NCBI GenBank assembly: GCA_016763335.1
Contig: JAESUD010000156.1
Coordinates: 1 to 10,812 of the forward strand
Direction of reading: 5' to 3'
From: Emcibacteraceae bacterium
Lineage (GTDB): Bacteria; Pseudomonadota; Alphaproteobacteria; Sphingomonadales; Emcibacteraceae
DNA: 10,812 bases
Shown: piece after piece, positions 1 through 5,896 of the stretch
Layout: the number at the start of each line of letters is the position of its first letter
How positions within the stretch are numbered: the first letter of the stretch is position 1
Position numbers and translations under genes: made by a program
The notes under the pieces: model-generated
What the model saw: only the letters and a program-made list of their open reading frames with translations
What the model was told of the DNA's origin: nothing
Database searches by the model: none

Positions 1-805
1 CTGTTCCAGGTGCTTGGTTCGCAATTGACAAGGCTTGTAGGCCCAATTGCTGTTTCACCTGCAACGATTGCAGTCTCGCGCTCTCTCGGGCGAGATCGGC
101 ATCAACAAGATTACCAATACCAACTTCGATAGCGTCCGATAACTTTTCAACGAATGTACCAACGATTTCAATCCGTTTAGCACCCGCGCCCAGTGTTGAA
201 AGAACACCATTCACTGTACTAATGGCACTATCAATCGCAGCAAGTGCGTCAGAAGCATTACCGGCAGTGGTAATATCACCACCTGTTAAGCTTAGACCAC
301 TTGTACTAGTGCTAATGTTTGTAGTCGTGATAGTGATAGATGCTGACGCATCGGCATTCACAACGGCAACAATCGCAGAACCACCAGTAGCAAGGTTATT
401 CAAGCCGTTAAATTCGGCGTTCGATACAATGGTATCAATTTGTGCTACCAATTGTTGGAAGTCGTTATCAAGAAGTCCACGTGATGTGGTATCCTGACCG
501 GGGTCTTTAGCAGCAACTGCTTTTTCTTTTAATTGAATTAAAAGATCAGATACGGCTTCTGCACCAGCAAGGGCAACATCGATCGCGCCAGTTGCGCGGT
601 CAAGACTTGATTTAACAGCCGAAAGGCCACCAAGCTCCGCACGTTGTGTTTGCGCAATAGCAAAAACAGATGCGTCATCTTTAGCGCCGGCGACTTTTAA
701 GCCGGTGTTAATTCTACCTTGAACAATATTCAATTGCCGACTGGTAGCATTTAGGTTTTGTAGGGCAATAAGTGCACCCTGGTTTGTATTTACGGAAAAA
801 CCCAT
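1..805 (-). CDS. Flagellin, second tandem copy (3' end cut by window edge)
   Basis: Structural subunit of the flagellar filament, exported through the flagellar type III apparatus. The reading frame begins at an ATG (803-805 on the complement) behind a strong AAGGAG ribosome site and stays open to base 1, giving 268 codons. Only about six codons (VLSLFR in the other copy) and the stop are missing, so the full protein should be about 274 residues, as in Caulobacter-type flagellins. Residues 1-137 form the N-terminal D0/D1 helices (start MGFSVNTNQG, then RINTGLKVAGAKDDA). The C-terminal helices contain GNLVDADLARESARLQ and QALSIANQAPGT. The centre (about 138-196) is rich in Ser and Thr and differs from the neighbouring copy. 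It follows the first flagellin by 54 bases, with the leader duplicated but almost no room for its own promoter, so co-transcription or processing of a joint mRNA is likely (inference). Confidence 0.96.
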   Translation of the reverse strand, partial: MGFSVNTNQGALIALQNLNATSRQLNIVQGRINTGLKVAGAKDDASVFAIAQTQRAELGGLSAVKSSLDRATGAIDVALAGAEAVSDLLIQLKEKAVAAKDPGQDTTSRGLLDNDFQQLVAQIDTIVSNAEFNGLNNLATGGSAIVAVVNADASASITITTTNISTSTSGLSLTGGDITTAGNASDALAAIDSAISTVNGVLSTLGAGAKRIEIVGTFVEKLSDAIEVGIGNLVDADLARESARLQSLQVKQQLGLQALSIANQAPGT

Positions 806-850
806 AACTTTTATCTCCTTCTGAGATTATACTTTAGAGCGTTTTGCTCC
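806..850 (-). promoter_or_regulatory. Flagellin mRNA leader with stem-loop, copy upstream of second flagellin
   Basis: Duplicate of the leader before the first flagellin, read on the minus strand. The hairpin at 837-849 is kept with a four-pair stem (GAGC and GCTC) around a five-base loop. The CTCAGAA block and an AAGGAG ribosome site are also kept. It starts only about ten bases after the stop codon of the first flagellin. Retention of the stem despite substitutions around it suggests an RNA-level role. No promoter could be recognised between the two flagellins. Confidence 0.45.
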
Positions 851-859
851 ATAATTAAC

Positions 860-1675
860 TTAACGGAAGAGTGAGAGTACTGTTCCAGGTGCTTGGTTCG
901 CAATTGACAAGGCTTGTAGGCCCAATTGCTGTTTCACCTGCAACGATTGCAGTCTCGCACTTTCTCTCGCTAGATCGGCATCAACAAGGTTACCAATACC
1001 AACTTCGATAGCATCCGATAATTTTTCAACAAATGTACCAACGATTTCAATCCGTTTAGCACCCGCGCCCAGTGTTGAAAGCACACCATTCACTGTTGCA
1101 ATAGCAGCATCAATAGCTGTAAGTGCAGTTGTTGCAACGGTTGCAGTACCAATTGATGTCCCTGCTAGTGACAACGCTGTAGTATCGATGTTTGTAGATG
1201 CAATAGTAATAGATGCAGATGCATCAGCATTCACAACTGCGACAATAGCATTTGCACCGGAAACGTTATTCAAACCGTTAAATTCAGCGTTTGAAACGAT
1301 TGTATCAATTTGTGCTACTAATTGTTGGAAGTCATTATCAAGAAGTCCACGTGATGTGGTATCCTGACCGGGATCTTTAGCAGCAACCGCTTTTTCTTTT
1401 AATTGAATTAAAAGGTCAGATACGGCTTCTGCACCGGCAAGGGCAACATCGATCGCGCCAGTTGCACGGTCAAGACTTGATTTAACAGCCGAGAGGCCAC
1501 CAAGCTCCGCACGTTGTGTTTGCGCAATAGCAAAAACAGATGCGTCATCTTTAGCACCGGCAACTTTTAAACCAGTGTTAATACGACCTTGAACGATATT
1601 GAGTTGCCTGCTTGTGGCATTTAGGTTTTGCAGGGCTATAAGAGCACCCTGGTTTGTATTTACGGAAAAACCCAT
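860..1675 (-). CDS. Flagellin, first tandem copy (complete)
   Basis: Complete filament flagellin of 271 residues. A longer frame opens at 1759, but the correct start is the ATG at 1675: it has a GGAG site eight bases upstream, aligns exactly with the start of the second copy, and gives the usual MGFSVNTNQG N-terminus. The extra 28 residues have no family counterpart and would cover the leader hairpins. Residues 1-137 and the last 78 (from TVNGVLSTLG to LSLFR) make up the D0/D1 core. Residues 138-193 are the short variable Ser/Thr/Ala-rich middle. The protein has no large D2/D3 domains, as is common in alphaproteobacterial flagellins. Most DNA differences from the second copy in the core are silent, so the duplication is recent or kept uniform by gene conversion. 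It lies downstream of flbT and flaF on the same strand, 243 bases after flaF. Confidence 0.98.
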   Translation of the reverse strand: MGFSVNTNQGALIALQNLNATSRQLNIVQGRINTGLKVAGAKDDASVFAIAQTQRAELGGLSAVKSSLDRATGAIDVALAGAEAVSDLLIQLKEKAVAAKDPGQDTTSRGLLDNDFQQLVAQIDTIVSNAEFNGLNNVSGANAIVAVVNADASASITIASTNIDTTALSLAGTSIGTATVATTALTAIDAAIATVNGVLSTLGAGAKRIEIVGTFVEKLSDAIEVGIGNLVDADLARESARLQSLQVKQQLGLQALSIANQAPGTVLSLFR

Positions 1676-1720
1676 AATTTCATCTCCATTCTGAGAATAT
1701 GTTAAAGAGCATTTTGCTCC
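1676..1720 (-). promoter_or_regulatory. Flagellin mRNA leader with stem-loop, copy upstream of first flagellin
   Basis: On the minus strand this leader holds a small hairpin at 1707-1719 (GAGCA, loop AAA, TGCTC). An 11-base palindrome follows at 1688-1698 (ATTCT, C or G centre, AGAAT on either strand), then the GGAG ribosome site. The same arrangement stands before the second flagellin at 806-850. In Caulobacter, FlbT lowers flagellin expression by acting on the flagellin mRNA 5' untranslated region. With flbT encoded about 1 kb upstream, this conserved leader is a reasonable candidate for the RNA target, but that link is inference. Confidence 0.5.
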
Positions 1721-1726
1721 CATTTT

Positions 1727-1747
1727 GTGACCAACAATATTGGTCAC
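1727..1747. promoter_or_regulatory. Perfect 8-bp inverted repeat upstream of flagellin
   Basis: GTGACCAA and TTGGTCAC form a perfect dyad around a five-base spacer, ending 52 bases upstream of the first flagellin start codon. It could be a protein-binding operator, or an additional hairpin in the flagellin 5' untranslated region if transcription starts further upstream. It is absent upstream of the second flagellin copy. No T-run follows in the direction of the flagellin gene, so it does not look like a terminator. Confidence 0.5.
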
Positions 1748-1809
1748 GGCACGTGTCAATAATAGTCATTCTGACAACTATTAACTAATACAATTTATTT
1801 GATAACCCA

Positions 1810-1825
1810 TTAACAACAAGTTAAC
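1810..1825. promoter_or_regulatory. Candidate CtrA box (TTAA-N7-TTAAC) upstream of flagellin
   Basis: The plus strand shows TTAA, seven bases, then TTAAC, the spacing of the full CtrA recognition motif known from Caulobacter. It lies about 135 bases upstream of the first flagellin start. CtrA is the cell-cycle regulator that drives many flagellar genes in alphaproteobacteria. The surrounding DNA is very AT-rich and contains other TTAA pairs with six-base spacing, so a chance match cannot be excluded. Confidence 0.4.
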
Positions 1826-1895
1826 AAGTGAATTATTAATAAAGGTTAAAATAAAAATTGATAAGATTCAAAGAGTTAGATAACAAAAAATAATT

Positions 1896-1903
1896 ATGGT
1901 TAA
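1896..1903 (-). promoter_or_regulatory. Candidate CtrA half-site TTAACCAT between flaF and flagellin
   Basis: The minus strand reads TTAACCAT just after the flaF stop codon, in the gap that should carry the flagellin promoter. This octamer is a known short form of the CtrA motif in alphaproteobacteria. Only two copies were seen in the window, both in flagellar intergenic DNA and on the strand of the flagellar genes. Confidence 0.35.
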
Positions 1904-1918
1904 CAATTATTAACTATA

Positions 1919-2374
1919 TTATACTTCGAAAGAAGTGCTGCCGGGGGATCTTTGAATACCCGCTTCACTAGGATTTTGAGGTTGTTTTTGTTGCAAAGCC
2001 TGCGCTTGGGTTTCAGCGGCATTTCTTTCTTGCATTGCAAGTCCTTCCATGACGCTTTTATTAACATCAATGAGCGCCTGAATATCTTCACCGTCATGAA
2101 TAACTTGTGAACTAAACTTACCGACCCAAATAGAAAGTGAAATGATTTGCGCTCTTAGCATTTTTGGTAACTGATTTCCCTCAACCGCACAATCAGTAGC
2201 AAAAGTTGACCACATGCGTCTATTCCAGTGTAATGCTTCATGCAGTCTACTGTCTAATTTCGTAAAATTCTCAACAGCCATTAACTCTCTAGTCACTTCA
2301 ACAAATAATCTATATTCGGTTTGTTGAGGCTTTTCGGTATTTTTTCTGGTATTCTCATACGCGTTAAGGGACAT
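1919..2374 (-). CDS. flaF: Flagellar biosynthesis regulator FlaF
   Basis: A 151-residue protein of the alphaproteobacterial FlaF family. In Caulobacter FlaF is needed for flagellin synthesis and export and works against FlbT. The family core covers roughly residues 15-110: aromatic and leucine-rich helices, then NRRMWSTFATDC (a version of the usual N-x-x-L-W-x-x-F/L pattern) and LPKMLRAQIISLSIWVGKF, close to the typical LP-x-x-L-R-A-x-I-I-S-L motif. Residues from about 113 on form a Gln/Pro/Ser-rich tail ending in STSFEV, which makes the protein longer than the usual size of about 115-130. The start ATG overlaps the 3' end of flbT by 11 bases, so the two are co-transcribed and probably translationally coupled. 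It precedes the flagellins on the same strand. Confidence 0.95.
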   Translation of the reverse strand: MSLNAYENTRKNTEKPQQTEYRLFVEVTRELMAVENFTKLDSRLHEALHWNRRMWSTFATDCAVEGNQLPKMLRAQIISLSIWVGKFSSQVIHDGEDIQALIDVNKSVMEGLAMQERNAAETQAQALQQKQPQNPSEAGIQRSPGSTSFEV

Positions 2375-2759
2375 TTGCTAATCTCACATTTTCAAATTCG
2401 AATAACTTCTTGCATTTCATCAATGCTTTATAAAAATCGCATTCCATCACATCTTTACTGATAGCAACACATTGTAATTTTATTTCCACATCTTCTACAA
2501 CACCAAGGAATTCCGTCATACGAAGGACAAATTGTTCATGGTATTTATTATACCCTGCCGGATCCATATACATTAACATTATAGGGAAATAGACATGCTT
2601 CGCTGGCGTATCTACATCTTCTGCTTGTATAATATCTTTTTCTCTTAGTAATGAAGCTTTATTCTGCAATACTAAAGTCGTACGTCTGTCCCCATTAACA
2701 ATAACGGCACCATTAACAACAAACTTTTCCCCGGGCTTTAACGATAATTTTAATGCCAT
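2364..2759 (-). CDS. flbT: Flagellar biosynthesis repressor FlbT
   Basis: A 131-residue FlbT. In Caulobacter this protein represses flagellin production after transcription, acting on the flagellin mRNA leader, until the hook is finished. Visible family hallmarks are the N-terminus MALKLSLKPGEKFVVNGAVI, then NGDRR, LQNKASLLREKDI (about residues 31-43), the segment YFPIMLMYMD, and a helical C-terminus with DFYKALMKCKKLFEFE. The frame also opens at 2819 with 20 more residues, but they are basic, unlike FlbT, and have no ribosome site. The ATG at 2759 has AGGA about ten bases upstream and matches the family N-terminus. The gene leads an operon with flaF and is divergent from the TPR glycosyltransferase gene. 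Confidence 0.96.
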   Translation of the reverse strand: MALKLSLKPGEKFVVNGAVIVNGDRRTTLVLQNKASLLREKDIIQAEDVDTPAKHVYFPIMLMYMDPAGYNKYHEQFVLRMTEFLGVVEDVEIKLQCVAISKDVMECDFYKALMKCKKLFEFENVRLANVP

Positions 2760-2923
2760 TTTTTCTTTTCCTGTATATCTATTAAATTTTAAAAAATATA
2801 ATAGACGTCTACTAGCCATTTCACAATTAAATGGTTAATATAATATAAATAAGTGTTAATAATATTTAAAATAATTAGTTATAAACTCTATTATATAGTA
2901 AATTATGCGACAAAGGCATTGAA
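2760..2923. promoter_or_regulatory. Divergent intergenic region flbT / TPR glycosyltransferase
   Basis: 164 bases of very AT-rich DNA between two divergent flagellar genes, with no credible gene. It must hold the promoters of the flbT-flaF operon and of the TPR gene. Apart from the TTAACCAT motif, several TTAA words and weak TATAAT-like strings occur, but in DNA this AT-rich none can be picked out with confidence. Confidence 0.5.
2831..2838 (-). promoter_or_regulatory. Candidate CtrA half-site TTAACCAT upstream of flbT
   Basis: TTAACCAT on the minus strand, 72 bases upstream of the flbT start and 86 upstream of the divergent TPR gene. It is directly followed by TTAATT, giving TTAA-N4-TTAA rather than the full seven-base spacing. 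It could serve either gene. The match is short and the region very AT-rich. Confidence 0.35.
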
Positions 2924-4603
2924 ATGGCTCAAAAAAATAAAAATCCGAATGCGACACTTCCCTCTCCAAAGAATAGATCACAATATGTTAAAATAGTCAA
3001 AAAAGGGCAGGTATTTTATAAACAGGGCGATTACAATCAAGCTTTAAAACATTTCACCCGGTCATGGGATTATGACAGCAAAAACCCAGGCATTATTAAA
3101 TTGGTGGCCGAATGTTTATTCCAAATCGGTAACAGAAATGTCGCCATCAATTTACTTGCATTTGCTTTACAAGAAAACCCATCCGATCCAGTTATTATTT
3201 CCATTCTTGGTAATGCCGCGTTAAAAATGGATCTTTTTGACTTATCACAAAAATTTCATCAGATATACATCCAGCTCAAACCAGAAGACCCAATTGGCTA
3301 TAATAATTATGCTTCTGCCTTACGTGAAGATGGAAAGTTGGATGAAGCGATCAATTTTTTACAAGATATTTTACCTTTATTTCCGGAAGAAGACATTTTA
3401 TGGAACACTCTTGGCTCTTCCGTTGCGTTTCGTGATGGCGGGGCTGCTGCTATAGTATTTTACGAAGAATGCCTTCGGTTAAATCCAAAAAACTCTTTAG
3501 CTCTGAACAATATAACTACTCCCTATATGTCTATTGGTGAAGTCAAAAAAGCAGAAGAGGCCGCTAGAAAAAGCATTGCACTAAACCCTAATCTAGCTAA
3601 AATTCACTTGTTTTTATCTACCTTATTATTCAGTAGCCGGAGACTGGAAGAAGGCTGGAAAGAATACCAATGGCGAAAAAGCGAAGGAAACATAACAGGT
3701 ACCATCGCCTATAATAAAATTCCCCAATGGCAAGGTGAAGACTTAACCGGCAAAAAAATATTTATCTTCGGCGAACAGGGAATTGGCGATGAAATCATCT
3801 TCACCTGGCTTTACAACGAAATCATCGAAGAAGCTGAAAAAGTCGGCCTAGCCTGCACAACAAGACTGGTCCCTTTATTCAAAAATAGTTTTAAAAAAGC
3901 TCATGTATGTGAATATATTGATAGATTTGATTCAAAGCTTGATTTCGATTTAAAAACTTTTCCAGGCACAGATATCACTGAATATGATTATATTTGTTGT
4001 GCTGGGGACCTTGCTAGATATAAATGGCTAAAATATGAAGATATCAAGCCTTCTTCAGAAGCGATATTGCACCCAAGCGAAGAAAAAATGGCCTATTGGA
4101 GAGAACGTATTGCTGAGTTACCACATAAAATATCCGTTGGTATTTCCTGGCGAAGCGGCATTACTCACGCCAAAAGAGCAAGAAATTACACCAGTTTATT
4201 AAATTGGCAACCCATTTTAAAACAAAAAAATATTAATTTTATCAATATTCAATACGGGGACTGCGCTGCAGAACTTGAAGAATTAGAAAAAGAAACAGGT
4301 ATAAAAATACATAATTTTGAAGACCTGAACCTTAAAGATGATTTTGATGGTACAACAGCATTAATTAAAAATTGCGATCTCTTTATCGGTCCAGGGTCTG
4401 CGCCATTAGTGCAATCAATGTGTGTTGGGGTAGAATCGTGGGCCCTTCTATCTGGTAATCCCTGGTGGTGTTTTGGTGAAGAAACCCCAATATGGCAACA
4501 AAACATGAGAGCCTTCAATAAAACTGACAATGACCCTTGGGAAAGTCTATTGGAAGATTGTGGTGCCGAACTCAAAAAATGGCTAAAAACAAAAAGAAAA
4601 TAG
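2924..4603 (+). CDS. TPR protein with GT-B glycosyltransferase-like domain (FlmG-like)
   Basis: A 559-residue soluble protein without signal peptide. Residues about 20-235 are tandem tetratricopeptide helices, with helix pairs such as YKQGDYNQALKHFTRSWDYD, the repeat around GKLDEAINFLQDIL, and AEEAARKSIALNPN. Residues about 240-555 form a GT-B-like domain: WKEYQWR and P-x-W-x-G-E (267-272), GEQGIGDEI (283-291, like the glycine loop of heptosyltransferase/GT9 enzymes), VGISWRSG (405-412), and CDLFIGPGSAPLVQSMCVGV (484-503), the usual nucleotide-sugar-binding end. In Caulobacter the TPR/GT-B enzyme FlmG binds flagellin through its TPRs and attaches pseudaminic acid. Its divergent position beside flbT, flaF and two flagellins makes flagellin glycosylation the best guess; the sugar is unknown and no sugar-synthesis gene lies in the window. 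ATG 2924 has AAAGG seven bases upstream. Only four bases separate it from the convergent Hpt gene. Confidence 0.85.
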   Translation: MAQKNKNPNATLPSPKNRSQYVKIVKKGQVFYKQGDYNQALKHFTRSWDYDSKNPGIIKLVAECLFQIGNRNVAINLLAFALQENPSDPVIISILGNAALKMDLFDLSQKFHQIYIQLKPEDPIGYNNYASALREDGKLDEAINFLQDILPLFPEEDILWNTLGSSVAFRDGGAAAIVFYEECLRLNPKNSLALNNITTPYMSIGEVKKAEEAARKSIALNPNLAKIHLFLSTLLFSSRRLEEGWKEYQWRKSEGNITGTIAYNKIPQWQGEDLTGKKIFIFGEQGIGDEIIFTWLYNEIIEEAEKVGLACTTRLVPLFKNSFKKAHVCEYIDRFDSKLDFDLKTFPGTDITEYDYICCAGDLARYKWLKYEDIKPSSEAILHPSEEKMAYWRERIAELPHKISVGISWRSGITHAKRARNYTSLLNWQPILKQKNINFINIQYGDCAAELEELEKETGIKIHNFEDLNLKDDFDGTTALIKNCDLFIGPGSAPLVQSMCVGVESWALLSGNPWWCFGEETPIWQQNMRAFNKTDNDPWESLLEDCGAELKKWLKTKRK

Positions 4604-4605
4604 CC
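4581..4605. terminator. Possible bidirectional terminator between convergent genes
   Basis: GGCTA (4581-4585) and TAGCC (4601-4605) can pair around a 15-base A-rich loop. TTTT follows on the plus strand, and ATTTTTT follows on the minus strand. It spans the last codons and the stop of the TPR gene and lies next to the end of the Hpt gene, so it could serve both. The stem is only five pairs and the loop is long, so this is a weak call. Confidence 0.3.
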
Positions 4606-4607
4606 TT

Positions 4608-5120
4608 TTAAGCCCTAGAATTATATTTTTCCACTGATTGTTTTAATCCGTTTTTCAAGTCAGTGCCGATGTCACCACCATCACCTTCAATCCGTTCGCG
4701 GATTACGACACGCATGGCATCAATATGTGCTTTTATAATATCAACATGACTATCGGACAACCCCGAACCAGAGGTCGTAAATTTATATAACCCTTCAGCA
4801 AAATCGGTGATCAACTGATAACCAAATGTGCCGCCCTGCCCCTTCATATCATGAGCAATTGTGTTGATCCGCTCAAAATATCCTTTGCGGTTCACATCAT
4901 CATCAACACAACGCCTATGGGCTTCAAACAGATCATCAATCACACTCATTACCCAATCAGGATATTCTTCTGCCATTTCATTTAAGGCTTCTTCCGCAGC
5001 CGAAATCAAACCTTCATCAAATTCAATTTCTATGTTTGCATCTTGCCCTAGACCAGCCGCTTTTTCTTTTAAACGATTTTTTATTCGATAAAAACGGACT
5101 TTTACACCAGATTTAGACAT
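4608..5120 (-). CDS. Hpt-domain histidine phosphotransfer protein
   Basis: A 170-residue cytoplasmic protein carrying a histidine phosphotransfer (Hpt) helical bundle. The signature is HDMKGQGGTFGY, with the expected phospho-accepting histidine at residue 90 and the conserved K-G three and four residues later. Helices before (about 35-88) and after (about 100-145) complete the four-helix bundle. The first 30 residues are basic, and the last 20 form a variable tail. Hpt proteins pass a phosphoryl group between receiver domains. The gene's ATG overlaps the end of the response regulator gene by eight bases (ATGTCTAA), so the two are probably translated together and work as partners. No histidine kinase is encoded nearby, so the phosphate source is unknown. 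It converges on the TPR glycosyltransferase gene. Confidence 0.9.
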   Translation of the reverse strand: MSKSGVKVRFYRIKNRLKEKAAGLGQDANIEIEFDEGLISAAEEALNEMAEEYPDWVMSVIDDLFEAHRRCVDDDVNRKGYFERINTIAHDMKGQGGTFGYQLITDFAEGLYKFTTSGSGLSDSHVDIIKAHIDAMRVVIRERIEGDGGDIGTDLKNGLKQSVEKYNSRA

Positions 5121-5664
5121 TCACTATCTCCACTTCCGGGCTATCATAGGTATATTTTCGTCGATTTTCGCCATTGATTGGTATCTCCTGCCGGCGCCTG
5201 TCAGGACCAAAATATGAACCTGTATGAATAAATTGTCGCGGCTTAAATATCACTGACTTAAGTTTGTTGGCAATTGCATCTACTGAAAACGGTTTGGACA
5301 TAAATTCTGTTACACCCATTTCACGTGCTTGATTAACCCTTTTTATATCAGAATATCCCGTTAACATTACAAATGGTTTAAACCTGTCTTTGCTATCTTT
5401 ATGACGGCGTACCCAACGTAATAGCATAAGACCGTTTACCGGACTCATTTCCCAGTCACAGACAATAATATCCACGGACATCATGCCCGCTTTCATAGGG
5501 TTTTCATCAACAAGTTTAAGAAAATCGATTGCTTCTGCACCGTCATCAACGGATTTCACCGATTGAACACCTAAAATTCTAATGCTGTTGACAAGCAATG
5601 TCCGGATAAAAGGGCTATCCTCTACTACAAGTATACTTATTCTACTTAAATCAATTCCACTCAT
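5113..5664 (-). CDS. CheY-like response regulator with basic C-terminal tail
   Basis: A 183-residue response regulator with one receiver domain (about residues 9-140) and no DNA-binding or enzymatic output domain. The phosphorylation site is Asp70 (IIVCDWEM), the acidic pair Glu15-Asp16 should bind the metal, Thr102 lies in MLTGY, and Lys124 in FMSKPF. All key residues are present, so it should be phosphorylatable. After the receiver, residues 141-183 form a tail with YFGPDRRRQE, a motif I recall from several alphaproteobacterial single-receiver proteins, and a short acidic end. The start ATG at 5664 has GGGA seven bases upstream. It is first in a two-gene operon with the Hpt gene and divergent from the TipN-like gene. 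A role as phosphate carrier or in protein-protein signalling is more likely than transcription control. Confidence 0.92.
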   Translation of the reverse strand: MSGIDLSRISILVVEDSPFIRTLLVNSIRILGVQSVKSVDDGAEAIDFLKLVDENPMKAGMMSVDIIVCDWEMSPVNGLMLLRWVRRHKDSKDRFKPFVMLTGYSDIKRVNQAREMGVTEFMSKPFSVDAIANKLKSVIFKPRQFIHTGSYFGPDRRRQEIPINGENRRKYTYDSPEVEIVNV

Positions 5665-5896
5665 GAATTATCCCGATGTTTCATATAATTAACAGTTATT
5701 TCCCCTATAAAACCCTATTATGGTAAAGAAAGTATAAAAATATCTCTAATTAAAAAACTTTAGCATATTTTAATGATATAATAAGCATTTAAGAGCAATA
5801 TACGCATATAAAATCGTGTGGTAGACGCTTCTTGCGAAGAACATATGGCAATGATACAATATTTAAAGTTAAGTATATTAAATGTGGACGAGTTAA
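5665..5896. promoter_or_regulatory. Divergent intergenic region response regulator / TipN-like gene
   Basis: 232 AT-rich bases with no convincing gene, expected to hold promoters for both divergent transcripts. The only structure noted is a small dyad at 5829-5841 (TTCTT, GCG, AAGAA), about 55 bases before the TipN-like start. It is short, and a protein-binding site or chance are both possible. No sigma-54 element with proper GG-N10-GC spacing was found. Confidence 0.45.

Larger units (their letters stand above)
1..1720. repeat. Tandem duplication of flagellin gene plus leader
   Basis: Two direct copies of a unit of about 850-870 bases. Unit one covers 1-850 and unit two about 880-1720. Start codons lie 870 bases apart. 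The distal ends are 879 apart because the left copy has three extra codons in its variable centre. For example, 1-79 matches 880-958 base for base. The duplicated block extends past the start codon into about 45 bases of leader (806-850 and 1676-1720). Similarity ends just before the stop codon of the first flagellin, so the leader was copied but not the distal promoter DNA. Confidence 0.95.
1676..1918 (-). promoter_or_regulatory. Intergenic region flaF to flagellin (putative flagellin promoter)
   Basis: A 243-base AT-rich gap with no credible gene. It contains the leader stem-loop, the 8-bp dyad and two CtrA-like motifs listed separately. I found no convincing sigma-54 -24/-12 element; pairs of GG and GC at the right spacing are missing. 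A weak -35/-10-like pair (TTGTTA, 17 bases, TATCAA, about 1789-1829 on the minus strand) overlaps the TTAA box. That overlap is typical of CtrA-activated promoters, but the pair matches poorly and is only a suggestion. Confidence 0.45.

Noticed and set aside
222..497. Plus-strand open frame inside the flagellin
   Set aside because: It is antisense to a strongly conserved flagellin coding region, has no recognisable domain, and is explained as a shadow frame.
1676..1759. Longer flagellin start giving 28 extra N-terminal residues
   Set aside because: The extension has no match in flagellins, spans the conserved leader hairpins, and is absent from the second copy. The GGAG site fits the ATG at 1675.
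1676..1918. Sigma-54 promoter for flagellin
   Set aside because: No GG-N10-GC arrangement close to the TGGCAC-N5-TTGC consensus was found on the minus strand.
1904..1918. AT-rich repeats after flaF as a terminator
   Set aside because: A TAATT/AATTA pairing followed by a T-run exists on the minus strand around 1884-1908, but the stem is all A-T and overlaps a TTAACCAT motif. It is too weak to call.
2760..2819. Longer FlbT start
   Set aside because: The family N-terminus (MALKLSLKPGEK) begins at 2759 with its own ribosome site. The added residues are basic and unlike FlbT.
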